Below are positions 21,801 to 32,570 of a DNA stretch of 64,000 nucleotides, piece by piece (the first letter of the stretch is position 1; the number at the start of each line of letters is the position of its first letter). The position numbers and the translations under genes are program-made. The notes beneath the pieces were generated by a model. That model did no database searches. It was not told the origin of the DNA and saw only the letters and a program-made list of their open reading frames with translations. The stretch is from Arachis hypogaea (taxonomy: Eukaryota; Streptophyta; Magnoliopsida; Fabales; Fabaceae). Location: contig NC_092054.1 of the NCBI RefSeq assembly GCF_003086295.3, positions 36,238,393 through 36,302,392 of the forward strand, in the 5' to 3' direction.

Positions 21801-24284
21801 TGGCATGCTTAGCATGGTTGTGTCAGCACCCTTGATATCACTATCTTCAATATCCTTGGTGAACTCCTCCTCTGCCACTTCCTTTATTGTTTCCTCAAAA
21901 GTTTCTTGTACTGCAATGTCCACTACATCAACCCTCATGCATTCCCTTAGTGATTCTGATGGATAGCTCATTGCCTTGAATACATTAAACACCAATTTCT
22001 CATCATGTAGTCTAAGAGTGAGTTCACCCTTTTGTACATCTATGATGGCTCCAGCAGTAGCTAGGAAGGGTCTTCCCAGAATTATTGAAGCTTTGGCTTC
22101 TTCCTCCATATCTAACACCACAAAATCAGCAGGAAATATAAATTCTCCCACTTTCACCAACAAATCCTCAACTATCCCATGAGGGAATTTAAAAGTTCGA
22201 TCTGCCAATTGGAGGGCCATTCTTGTTGGTTTGGCTTCCTCAATCTTCATTCTTCTCATCATTGTTAGCGACATCAAATTGATGCTGGCCCCTAAGTCAC
22301 ACAAGGCCTTCTCCACCATGACTTCTCCTATGATGCAGGGGATTTGGAAACTGCCTGGGTCCTTCAATTTCTGAGGCAATTTGTGCTGAATGATGGCACT
22401 GCATTCTTCAGTTAACAACACAGTTTCCTCATTTCTCCAGCTTCTCTTCTTGGTCATTAATTCTTTTAAGAATTTTGCATAGAGTGGCATTTGCTCTATT
22501 GCCTCAGCAAAGGGAATGTTGATTTGAAGCTTCTTGAAAATCTCCAAGAACCTGGAGAATTGGCCATCCTTTTCACTTTTCATCAAACGTTGAGGATAAG
22601 GTGCTTTAGGTGTGTAAGGCTTCAGGACCTCTTTTTCTTTTTCTTTTGTTGCAGACGGTGTAAAAGATTGTCCTTGTTCTTTGTCTTTCACATTTTCCTT
22701 TGCTTCATCCTCTGTGGTTTCCTTTGAGATCTCCTTTAGATTCTTTCCACTTCTGAGGGTTATGGCCTTACATTCTTCCCTTGCCATAGCCTTGGCAGCA
22801 TGAGAACCGCTTGTCCCAGGGGCTTGCTTAGTCAAATACAAAATTTGATTTTCTAGCTTCTGGATGGCAGCTCCTTGGTTTTGCAAGTTAGAATTTACTT
22901 CTTCCTTAAAAGCTTTCAATTCGGTTATGTCTTGACTCATGGTTGCAAGCATTCCTTCTATCCGGTTTAATTGATCTTGAAATTGTTGGTTCGGATTAGG
23001 TTGGGTAGGTTGATTATTTTGGCCATGATATGATGGTTGGGGGTAAGTGTTTTGTGTGGCTTGGTATGATCTTTGGTTGGAGTTTTGGTATGTGGAATTG
23101 TTATGTTGGTTGTGGTTGTAAGGTTTGTGGTTTTGTGGTTGGGTTTGTTGGTTCCCCCACCCAAAGTTTGGGTGATTTCTCCATCCTGGGTTGTAAGTGT
23201 TGGAATGTGGATCATATGATTGCCTTTGTTGGTTTCCCACATAGTTGGCCTCTTCCCAATCACCTCCTTCAATGCTTACTTCCTCTTGATCTTGTGTGTG
23301 TATTGCAGCCACTTGCTTTGTTTCTAATTGCCTGGTAAGCTCTGCTAGTTGCTTGGCAAACACCTTGTTTTGGGCTAGAATTGTATCAACATGGTTCAGC
23401 TCCATGACTCCCTTAGTGTTGTGCCTTTCTGATGCATAGTAGTACTCATTCTCAGCCACTGTCTCAATCACTTCAATGGCCTCTTCCACAGTCTTTTTCC
23501 TGTTCAATGAACCTCCTGATGAATGGTCTACAGCCTTCCTTGATTCATAAGAGAGTCCATCATAGAAAATATGCAATTGCACCCAATCATGGAACATGTC
23601 TGGTGGGCATTTCCTTGTCAAATCCTTGAATCTCTCCCATGCCTCGTAGAGAGTTTCACCATCTTGTTGTCTAAAAGTTTGAACCTCGGATCGAAGCCTA
23701 TTGACCTTTTGTGGGGGGTAGAAACGTGCCAGAAACTTGCTTTCCACCTCATCCCATGTTGTTAGACTCCCCCTTGGGAATGATTCCAGCCACTTAGCTG
23801 CTTTGTCCCTAAGTGAAAATGGGAACAAAAGTAGTTTATAGGCATCTTCCTGGACTCCATTGGACTTCACAGTGTCACAAATTCTCAGGAATTTTGTGAG
23901 ATGTTGGTTTGGGTCTTCATTAGCACTTCCACCAAATGAACAATGATTCTCCACAAGTGATATTAGCTGTGGTTTGAGTTCAAAGTTGTTGGCCTGAATG
24001 GGTGGTTTCTGGATGCTGCTACCACAATTCCCAGAGGTTGGGTTTATGTATGAACTAAGAACCCTCCTCTCAGGAATGGCATTGTTTCCATCAGCTCTCT
24101 CATGGTTGTGAACTTCTCTATCCATGTTGAGATCTAGAGCTTCCTCAAAATTGTCCTCAGATTCTCCTTCAGATTCCTCTTCTCCCACTACTCTCTTCCC
24201 TCTTGCTTCCCTTCTCAGTCTATGAAGGGTCCTCTCTGGTTCAGTATATGGAGGAGTTGATGTCTCTCCTCTCCTACCTGTCAT
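18880..24284 (-). CDS. gag-pol: Element B Gag-Pol polyprotein (one frameshift near the C-terminus)
   Basis: Encodes the capsid-like protein and all enzymes for copying and inserting the element. The open frame spans 24311-19068. The second Met (24284, [12 protein letters not shown]) matches gag starts of related elements, so I prefer it. Numbered from the first Met: Gag at about 100-330 ([26 protein letters not shown]); Gln/Asn-rich linker 360-450; protease near 672 ([11 protein letters not shown]); RT 930-1110 with catalytic Asp in LDGYSG (1032) and FMDD (1096-1097); RNase H with Asp1243, Glu1284, Asp1309, Asp1352; integrase zinc finger His1451, His1458, Cys1489, Cys1492 and catalytic Asp1521, Asp1580, Glu1616 (35 residues apart). 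Near 19117-19121 one missing base in a C run moves the pol tail into another frame, open to 18880. Up to and including the integrase core the gene looks intact. Confidence 0.95.
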
Positions 24285-24542
24285 ACAAGAACACAGCACA
24301 GGCACAAACAAGTGAAATACTCTTGGTTAATGGAAGAGTATGGTTAGAGCAATTGAGGAATTAATTCAAACAGTTAGTGAGTCAGTGAGTTAGTTGCTTG
24401 AATTTAAAGGCATAAAGAAAGAAAGCATGTAACCGAGTGCCGAAATTAAAATTCAACAAGTAACTTGAACAGAATTAACAAAGCAAGAGAAATTGCTCAA
24501 TCTAGTTAGCTTCCAATTGGAGAATTGTCAATCGAAAACCAA
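24285..24542 (-). other. 5' leader of element B
   Basis: Short untranslated leader between the primer-binding site and the gag start. I see no ORF of interest. Confidence 0.6.
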
Positions 24543-24560
24543 TCCCCGGCAACGGCGCCA
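24543..24560 (-). promoter_or_regulatory. Primer-binding site of element B
   Basis: The minus strand reads TGGCGCCGTTGCCGGGGA, the primer site usual in Athila-type elements and generally assigned to tRNA-Asp. It lies six bases inside the 5' LTR. Confidence 0.9.
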
Positions 24561-24566
24561 TAAACT

Positions 24567-26972
24567 TGATGCGCATAAACTAGTTATGCTACGATTTAGG
24601 AAATTGCACGATCGGCAAAATTCCTTCCGGCAAGTGCACCGGTTATCGTCAAGTAAAAACTCACAATAGAGTGAGGTCGAATCCCACAAGGATTGGTTGA
24701 GTGAGCAATTCGGATTAGAAGTGTGTTCTAGTTGAGCGGAATCAAGATTGAGATGAGTGTTGCGGAATGTAAAATTGGCGGGAAAAGTAAATGACAAGAA
24801 ATTGAAATGGCGGAATCTTAAATTGCATGAATTAAAGAGCAGAAACTAAATTGCTGAAATTAAAAGGGAATGGGGGTGATTGCATGAATTGAGTAGCAGA
24901 ATGTAAAGAGAAAGTGGAAATCAGAAATGGGGAATTCATTGGGTTATAGGAGATATTGAGATCTCCGAATCAAAACATGTTTATCTCTTCCTCAACCAAT
25001 GCGTTCATTGAATTTTGCTTGGCAATCTTATATGATTGGATCCCAATCCCTTGGCTCACCAATTCTCTCTAAAAACAAACAAATTCCCAATCCCTTGGTT
25101 TAAATGTTCATAAGAAGAGATGATGCTTGATCACTGATTATACCACACAGTTTCATGAACCACAATTTGGTAGGATTACATGTCACAATATCCATCCAAA
25201 CCCCAATCCAATTCACTGTGAGAAAGCTTCTCTAGCATGAATCCTCCATTCCTTTCCCAAGGTTCCGAAGGATTCCAAGTATGGGTAGTTTCTTTCCCAA
25301 GACAACTACTCAATGGAATTAGATCGAGAAGCTTTCTAACAAAATTCAAGAGAAAAGATTGAAGAAGAAGATAAACTATTATTGATTCATTGAATTACAA
25401 TAGAGCTCCCTAACCCAATGAAAGGGGGTTTAGTGAGTCATAGCTCTGAATTCAATTACAAAGAAAATGAAAACTAGCTAAAAGTGAAAGTAAAAGTGAA
25501 AAGGTCCTTTCTAACTTAAATTCTATCCTATTTATACACTTTCTATATTGAGCTTCTGTTGTGTTTCTTGGGCTTTGAGGCCTCTCCCTGCTTTCCTTTT
25601 GCCTTGGGTTTATGATCCATAATCTTGATGAGGTTGTTGATCCAAATTCTGTAACATTCATTGAGCCAACTTAGTGATAATCAAATAATGACACATGACT
25701 CAATAAATTGAGATTTCAAACTCATCAATCCTTCAGGCCCAAATCCATAAACCATGATATTCAATTGGGTTTCATACCAGAATGAGTTTAAGTTAATGTT
25801 TGTGCTCAAATACTAACTTAAACCACAATATTTTTGGTCCAGAAACCTTTTCCAAGAGTGGCGTTTAAGTTGCAGTTTAAGCTTAAACTGCAACTTAAAC
25901 GCCAGACACTTCCAGTGAGGCCTTTTGTAGAAGCACGTTTAAGCTTCAGTTTAAGGTTAAACTGAAGCTTAAACGTGGAAATGGAAGAAGGCAGCCCTGG
26001 AGAGTCATGTAGTCGAACACGTTTAAGCTTCAGTTTAAGGTTAAACTGAAGCTTAAACGTGGATATAGGAAGGGCAGCCCTGGAGGTCGAACACGTTTAA
26101 CCTCCAGTTTAAGGTTAAACTGGAGGTTAAACGTGGAAATGGAAGGAGGCATCCTGGAGGTCGAACACGTTTAACCTCCAGTTTAAGGTTAAACTGGAGG
26201 TTAAACGTGGAAGCTTAGAAGAGTAGCCCTGGAGGTGTCGAACACGTTTAAGCTCCAGTTTGGGGTCAAACTGGAGCTTAAACGTGGAAATGGAGAGAGC
26301 AACCCTGGAGGAGAGTTCTTGGTCGAACACGTTTAAGCTCCAGTTTGAGGTCAAACTGGAGCTTAAACGTGGAAATGGCTCCCTGGTGCTTTTCCCATTC
26401 TGGCGTTTAACCTCCAGTTTGAGGTCAAACTGGAGGTTAAACGTGGAACTCCTTCCTGAGTGACATTCTCATTCTGGCGTTTAACCTCCAGTTTGAGGTC
26501 AAACTGGAGGTTAAACGTGGAATGCTTCTTTGGTGAGACTTTCCATTCTGGCGTTTAACCTCCAGTTTAAGGTTAAACTGGAGGTTAAACTTCAATTCCA
26601 GCATTCCTTAGCCTTCATGATTCTGGCGTTTAAGCTCCAGTTTAGGCTTAAACTGGAACTTAAACTCCCATGTGATATTCAAGCTTCCTTTATTGATTTT
26701 GTTGCTTCCTTGCTTAGCCTCTTCTTCCCTGAAATCATCCAAACAAATGCATCAAAGTCTTGCAAAATTTAATGAGAAATCTTCCATTCATAGCATTCCA
26801 GTAATATAACTAAAACTCATGGAAATTGCACCAAAATCATATTGTTTGGATGGTTCATTGCTTTGTTATTCTTTTAACCATTTTTGGTTACTTTAAGCTC
26901 AAGAAAATGCATAAAACTACTAAAACTAACAGAAAAATGCTAGTGAAACTAGCCTAAGATGCCTTGGCATCA
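24567..26972 (-). repeat. 5' LTR of element B (2406 bp)
   Basis: Differs from the 3' LTR at five positions plus one extra 74-bp palindromic unit at about 26449-26522. It probably keeps the ancestral base at the palindrome positions, because its arms match. TATA box at 25529-25536 on the minus strand. Confidence 0.95.
25861..26666. repeat. Palindromic minisatellite in the 5' LTR of B (11 units)
   Basis: Same array as in the 3' LTR with one extra unit. The two neighbouring units around 26404-26521 are identical over 46 bp, so the length difference fits slippage or unequal recombination between them. Confidence 0.95.
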
Positions 26973-26977
26973 GTTGA

Positions 26978-27312
26978 TTGTTGAAGGTATTTGGTGGTCT
27001 GATTTGGGTGAAGAGAGCTTGTATAGTAGAGTTTAGATCGGCAAGTGCTTTCTCCATCGAGGTTTAGGGTAGATAAGCGGGTTCATTTGGTTCATAAGGT
27101 GGTTGGTATGGTGGATGAGGGTTAGGGTCATATGGAGGTGAGTGGTGGAAAAGGGCTTGTGAGTATGGTGGTCCCAAGTTGTGTGGAGGAGGTTCATAGG
27201 CATATGATGGTGGTTGTTGATAGTCCATTGGAGGTGGTTGTTGCCATGAGGGTTGATTAAATCCTTGTGGCTCCTCCCATCTTTGATTCTTCCAACCTTG
27301 ATGCCTGTTCTC
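26978..27312 (-). pseudogene. Element A/D family ORF, middle part
   Basis: The minus frame starts at the C insertion point and gives a Gln/Pro/Tyr-rich segment (SWQQPPPMDYQQPPSYAYEP, HSPPYDPNPHPP). It has a TAA at 27064-27066 and continues in frame (MEKALADLNSTIQALFTQ) to the B insertion point. It aligns with the Gln/Pro-rich part of element D (QQHPPRYHGQRP, HNSPPYDPF). It is one of three separated parts of a single broken gene. Confidence 0.65.
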
Positions 27313-29616
27313 TGATGTGTGGAAAACGATCCAACACAAAACTCACCGGCAAGTGTACCGGGTCACATCAAGTAATAATAACTCACATGAGTGAGGTCGA
27401 TCCCACAGGGATTGAAGGATTAAGCAATTTTAGTTTAGTGGTTGATTTAGTCAAGCGAATCAAGATTTGGTTGAGTGATTTGTGATTTGCAGAAGCTAAA
27501 TTGCATGGAAAGTAAAGGGGAAGGGGAAATTTGCAGTAAACTAAAGAGCAGGAAAGTAAATGTGCTGAATCTTAAAGTGCAAGTAATATAAATTGCAGAA
27601 ACTTAGATTGCAAGAAATATACATGGCTGAAGCTTAAAGTGCAAGAAACGTAAATTGCTTGAATTGTAAAAGGGATTGGGAGTTGAGATTGCAGAAATTA
27701 AAAAAGAACAAGTAAATTGCATTAAACAATAAAAGAGAAAATTGAATTGCAGTGAAGTAGATCTTAAACAGAAGAGTAAAATGCTTTGAAAATTTAAAAA
27801 TAGAGAAAGCAATGCTTAATTTCCAGCAAAGTAAAAGAGATTGAAGATCTCAGGGTGGAAGAGACTAGATAACAAGTCTAGATCTCAAATCCTTCCTTAT
27901 TCCAACAAGAACAATTGCAAAAGAAACTGGAAAGTAAATTGCAGAAAGAGTAGGAGATGAAGCAGTAAATGGAAACTGAAATTCAATTGTGCAGAAAAAT
28001 TAAACAAGATCTCAAGGTGAGATTGAAACAGAAGTTCTTCAATTCTTCACCCAAGATCCAAAGCAAGAAAAATAAAAGAGTGCTCAAGCAAGAACCAAGA
28101 AGAAGAGAGATCAATTCTCCTTCCAAGTTCTCAGAAATTACAAACTCAAAGCCAAAAGTTCTCCAGGACAATTCAAAATAAAAGTCTAAAAGCAAAAATA
28201 AAAAGTTCCAAAAGTTCAAAAGTCCTTTTTACATCAAACTAACTCCTATTTATACACTTTCTATTCTTGGATTTTGAAATTTGGGTGGGCTTTTGATTTG
28301 GTGAAGAAATGTATTAAATTGGATTTTTAATCCAATTTTTAGCCCAAATTGCACCTCCAGGGGAAAGCTCAGTTGGAAAATCCAACTTAGCTTTCAAGTG
28401 TGCTGCCCGTGTCATTTGATGCGCGTCCAGCCTTGGTCGTGTGCCAATATGTGGAAGCTTGGGGGGAAGGTAGTGCTCAGTTGGAAAATCCAACTGAGCT
28501 CCCCCTTGTACAGCGCCTTGCTTGCTTCCTTGTTGTGCCAAATTTCTTGTCACAGCCGTGTCATGGTGCGCATGACAGCCCCCTTGGTGCGCCAAAGTGT
28601 GGAAGGCTTGGGGAGAGTAATGCTCAGTTGGAAAAACCAACTGAGCTTCCTTGGTGCAGCGCCTAGCTTTCGGCCTTCACGTCCCAGGTTCGAATCCTGG
28701 TGGAGGAATTGGAGGCTAATTTACTTTGGAGGAGTTGGACGCTCCTCCCTTGCTTCTCATGGAGTTCCCTTGTTCGAACATTGGCCCAAGCATTTAAGCT
28801 ATTTTCCCTTGATTTTTCTTGCAAGCTTGGTGGCACTCCTTCCTTATGTTTCAAGGAATTCCCAAGTTCAAATCCCAGGGGAAGCATTTTGGCTATTTAT
28901 TCTTGAATTCCCTTGCAAGGAGTAGCGTGTGGTTCCAAGTTCGAACCATGGAGGATGCATTTTGGCTATTTCTTCTTGAATTTCCTTGCAAGGTGAGTTC
29001 CTTGCCTCTCCTTGCTCCTTGGTTCGAATCTTGTTGGCTTCATCCCTTGGAATTTCTTCTTGAATTAATTTGGAGAGGTCCCCGATAAAGTTAACTTAGT
29101 TAACTGAGCTTTGTACCATTTCCTTGCTTTCTTTAGTGCTCAGTTAACTATTTGAACTTAGCTTTGTACCTTGCCTTCTCCTTTCATTCCTTGTGAAGCT
29201 CAGTTTATTTTATCAACTTAGCTTTCCTTCTTCCTCACTGTGGCTATGCTTTTTCTTCCCTTTGCCACGCGTTCTCTTTCCTTGGGCACGCTTCTTGCTT
29301 CCTTTGGACACGCTTGTGGCTTCCTTGGGCATGTTTCTTATGCCACACTTTTCTTCTTTTCTTCTTTCTTCACCTACAAGCAATCAAAACAACCAATCAA
29401 AGTATCACTAAATTCACAAGGTTTATAAATCATTAAAATTCAATTAAATTTAGCTTAAACCTCATGATTTAGCATTAATTACATGGTGGTTGTTTGATTC
29501 AAGGAAGTCATGCATTTTCATCCCAAATCACTTACTTAGAATGCAAGAAAGTGCATAAAACCTAATAAAAACAAAGAAAAAGGCTAATGAAACTAGGCTA
29601 AGATGACTTGTCATCA
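27313..29616 (-). repeat. 3' LTR of element C (2304 bp)
   Basis: On the minus strand it begins TGATGACAAGTC. U3 holds inverted repeats with arms GCTCAGTTGG/CCAACTGAGC at 28367-28391, 28475-28499 and 28622-28646, and a TTGGATT/AATCCAA inverted repeat near 28319. The TATA box TATAAATA (minus) is at 28257-28264. The U5 block near 27340-27410 is shared with B, E and F. Confidence 0.93.
28622..28700 (+). other. tRNA-like A-box and B-box pair in the element C LTR
   Basis: GCTCAGTTGG (28622-28631) resembles a tRNA D-arm/A-box. GGTTCGAATCC (28687-28697) is an exact B-box word and sits in a T-arm-like hairpin, arms CCAGG/CCTGG with loop TTCGAAT (28684-28700). The spacing is about 55 bp and the orientation is opposite to the element. 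The other LTR keeps both (33880-33904 and 33942-33958). There is no full tRNA cloverleaf, so this is a possible tRNA or SINE remnant only. Confidence 0.45.
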
Positions 29617-31080
29617 CAACACCAACCTTAAAACTTGCTTGTCCCCAAGCAAGAAGGTAATTATGCCCAAAAGTTCTTTCCATCAGGATGGATTGAAGAA
29701 TAACTTGTAATTTCCTGTGAGTGAAGTGATTAAGTGACAGTGGGGTGAACTCTAAATTATATGCTCATGCAAGGGTTCCAGTGCTTACTAGTCCCTATAT
29801 CTTGGAAGTCTTAGGTCTTAGAACTTTCATCCAAATGATATCATGGAGATCTCTCTATAGGTAATCACCTTGAAGCAGCTTATGATTTGTGTTTTGGCTT
29901 TGACTCTAAGTGTCATGTCTCAAAGCGGCTCTTTAGATAAGCTTTCAATCAATACTCCTAAACCAGTTGGTTTTAAGGTATTAGGTGTTGAAGCACCCCT
30001 TAGGATTTACTTGCTCAAGCCTCTCTCTTTGACACACTTCGACCACAAGCATTTACTAGGATAATAACTCTTTGAGTTTCTTTTGTTTCTTTCTTCTTTT
30101 CTGCCTAGTAATTGATGCTCAGAGCCTTGGGCCATGTTCTTTCATCATTCATTTTTTGTTTTCTTTCTTTTGTTTGCTGCTTCTTGGATCAATAAATGTT
30201 TGAGAATCTCCACAATACTTCTTTGAACTCTATGTCCTGCCTATGAGCTCCCATGCAAGTTTTCATAAGCATGCAACCTCAATGCATAATCACACCACCA
30301 GAACCACCACTTCTCCTAATCTTTTGCTTGCCTCAAAATTGTTTAATTCCTCAATCCCTCTTTTCAAAGAACTTTCATGTGATGCATTTTTTGAAATCTT
30401 GAGTGCATGCAAGTTTGAAAAGTGTAGTGTTGTGAATAATCAAGAAATCTTAATTATTGAATTACAGAACAACTATATTATGCAGACAGGCAGGGGTATT
30501 ATATCACTTTCAATCATAGCAGTATCTAATGTAAAATAATCATTGAACAATACAACCTTTTAGAATTTACTTGCTGTCCTCCTTCTCATCATCATCATTG
30601 ATGGTCTTCACATTCATTCATCTCTTTGATTGATGATGCTTAATCTTTCCAAAAGTTTGTATGGTGCTCTGCAGTAATATTGAAAGTTGCTTGTTCCCCA
30701 AGCACTTGAAAGATGGTTAGCATGCATGATTTATTTGTGGGCCTTTGAACTTACTTTGGTGTGGGAACACCAAACTTAGTACCTTGCCAATGGTCCTCAT
30801 GCATCAGATTAACCATGTGTGAAACTCTTTTTTTTTTCAAAAGCAATAAAACTGAAAACTAGGAAACAACAGAATAGTTAACTAGTCCATCTAAGTGCTT
30901 GAAGCTAGCATTATGCAGAAGGCGAGAACATATTTTATGATGGAATTTTTGGTGGAACACCAAACATAGAATCCTTCATTCTCCCTTAGATTGTTTTGGT
31001 GTGCAACACCAAACTTAGCTTTTTGCAATATAGATAAAACTAATTAACCTTTTTATTGAAATAGCTGTGAAAAGAAAGTT
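29617..31080 (-). other. 3' untranslated region of element C
   Basis: No gene. The minus strand beside the LTR reads TAAGGTTGGTGTTGT, and copies of TAAGTTTGGTGTT recur at 30766-30778 and 31005-31017, with a one-mismatch copy near 30955. Confidence 0.6.
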
Positions 31081-31087
31081 ACCTCAG

Positions 31088-31135
31088 GTTGGGTTGCCTC
31101 CCAACAAGCGCTTCTTTATTGTCACTAGCTTGACA
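31088..31135 (-). ncRNA. Two-hairpin motif after the element C ORF
   Basis: Hairpin 1 arms TGTCA/TGACA around AGCTAG (31120-31135); hairpin 2 arms GTTGGG/CCCAAC around AGGCAA (31088-31105). Compared with B, the outer pair of hairpin 1 changes from C-G to T-A on both sides. Confidence 0.55.
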
Positions 31136-31148
31136 TCCTTCATTCTGT

Positions 31149-32216
31149 TCATGGAAGCTGAGGCTTCTGTTGCCTTTGGTTTTCTCCTCTTACTGTGGGC
31201 TTTTCCTTGATGATTGTTTCTTTTCCTGTAGCCCTCTTCTCACCTGCCTCTATGATTTCTTTCCCTTTCTCACACTTGGCAACTTTCTCATTGTCTTTTA
31301 GGTTGACTTCAGTGGCTCTGGGGGAAGTATTTACCATCCTATCACCTATCTCAGCAATGTGCTTAGCCAATTGTTGCATTTGCTTCTCAACTCTTCTTAT
31401 TGAGGCTTCCTGGTCCTTCATTGTCACCTCTTGGTGCTTCATCATTCTCTCTATTAAGATCTCCAAGTTGGTGATCCTCTGAGAATCTTGTGAGATTAGT
31501 TGGTTGTGGGGTATTGGGGGTTGGAAGGGTGGGTGTTGTGGTGGTGTGTAGTGGTTGTTGTTGGTATGGTGATGTTTTTGCTGGTTTGTGAAGTTGGGGT
31601 TGTTGTAATTGAGATCCCTGGGTCTTTGATTTTGGTGTTCGACCCCCCTCCAGTTGGAATGAGTTCTCCAGGGTGGGGTGTACACATCATTCTGAGACCT
31701 GTGTTGGAACATGCCAGAGGAACTGTTTGGAGAGTGTGATTGCTCATGAATTTGTTGCTCATACTTAGTTGCTCCAAAACCTCTTTCAGGTTGATTCCCA
31801 TCATGTGACCTTTTAAGTAAGTTGTGAGTATTTATTGCAGCAACTTGTAGCCAATCAATTTTTCTGACTATCAGCTCCAATTGTTGTTGAAGTTGTTGGT
31901 GTATCTGTCTGTTTTGGGCCATAATGACACTTACACCTTCAATTTCCATCACTCCTTTCTCTTGTGTGGCTGGTTGCACTTCTGTCTCTAGCTCGCCAAT
32001 TTTCTGAGGTGGTTTCAGCTTGGCTAGGAGTTCACTCATTAATTCTTCCCATCCAATGATGCTTCCTTGTGGGAAAGCTTCAAACCATTGAGCAACATCG
32101 TTCATGGTGATGAGTGGGTGCTTCAAGTCATGCGTTGCATTATCATCTAAGGTGGGGACATTACTTCCATGATTACTGGAATTCGTTGAATTCCCTTCCA
32201 TGATCTGCACAATCAC
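31149..32216 (-). CDS. gag: Gag-derived protein of element C
   Basis: 355 codons. The N-terminal part keeps Athila gag landmarks in shortened form (AQWFEAFPQGSIIGWEELMS, LKPPQKIGELETEVQ, EGVSVIMAQNRQIHQQL). These match element B's [20 protein letters not shown] and [12 protein letters not shown], but the core between them is largely deleted. The middle is rich in Asn, Gln, His and Pro; the C-terminal third is a Lys/Glu-rich probable coiled coil (EILIERMMKHQEVTMKDQ). It has no zinc knuckle and no protease. An open frame in a pol-less element suggests it may still supply a structural or packaging function, which is inference. Confidence 0.7.
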   Translation of the reverse strand: MIVQIMEGNSTNSSNHGSNVPTLDDNATHDLKHPLITMNDVAQWFEAFPQGSIIGWEELMSELLAKLKPPQKIGELETEVQPATQEKGVMEIEGVSVIMAQNRQIHQQLQQQLELIVRKIDWLQVAAINTHNLLKRSHDGNQPERGFGATKYEQQIHEQSHSPNSSSGMFQHRSQNDVYTPPWRTHSNWRGVEHQNQRPRDLNYNNPNFTNQQKHHHTNNNHYTPPQHPPFQPPIPHNQLISQDSQRITNLEILIERMMKHQEVTMKDQEASIRRVEKQMQQLAKHIAEIGDRMVNTSPRATEVNLKDNEKVAKCEKGKEIIEAGEKRATGKETIIKEKPTVRGENQRQQKPQLP

Positions 32217-32546
32217 AAACGGTCTAAGTGAAGATAGAGTATTTCATGCCAGAATGTGATTAGAGGATTAGTTGACACAATGTGTCAAACAGTTGATAAA
32301 CTTGAAATATTAATGAAAGAAAATTGCTTCTCTCGTATATTCAACAAGCTAAAGCCTGAGAATCATACAAAACTAGAGAAACCAAGAAAGCTTCACTCTG
32401 TTGCTAAAGAGAAGTTTCAGTTAGTTCAAGCAAAAATTCAAACAGTTAGTGGGTTAGTCAAAAATTAAAGAAACAGAAAATAAAAAACAAAGAAAAAGTG
32501 CTTAATCTAGATCTCCACTTCACTTAATCATTGTCAATCTAATCAA

Positions 32547-32564
32547 TCCCCGGCAACGGCGCCA
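32547..32564 (-). promoter_or_regulatory. Primer-binding site of element C
   Basis: TGGCGCCGTTGCCGGGGA on the minus strand, identical to that of B, six bases inside the 5' LTR. Confidence 0.9.
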
Positions 32565-32570
32565 AAAACT

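Larger units (their letters stand above)
14907..26972 (-). mobile_element. Element B: nearly intact Athila-type Ty3/gypsy retrotransposon
   Basis: Complete 12.07-kb element: long LTRs (14907-17238 and 24567-26972), TSD GTTGA, primer-binding site, long gag-pol and polypurine tract. The gag style, DLGAS protease, lack of a chromodomain and long LTRs indicate the Athila lineage. The LTRs differ by five substitutions and one 74-bp repeat unit in 2.3 kb, so it is the youngest insertion resolved here. It sits inside element A in the same orientation. Confidence 0.95.

Noticed and set aside
22967..23272. 101-codon minus-strand ORF rich in Thr, His and Asn
   Set aside because: It is an alternate-frame reading of the Asn/Gln-rich part of the element B gag.
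28684..28700. Complete tRNA gene
   Set aside because: Only A-box-like and B-box-like words and a T-arm-like hairpin are present. No acceptor stem or anticodon arm could be folded around them.
28398..28925. 175-codon plus-strand ORF, repeated at 33656-34273
   Set aside because: Both copies lie in the LTRs of element C, antisense to the element. The frame crosses inverted repeats and differs at its 3' end. No domain recognised.
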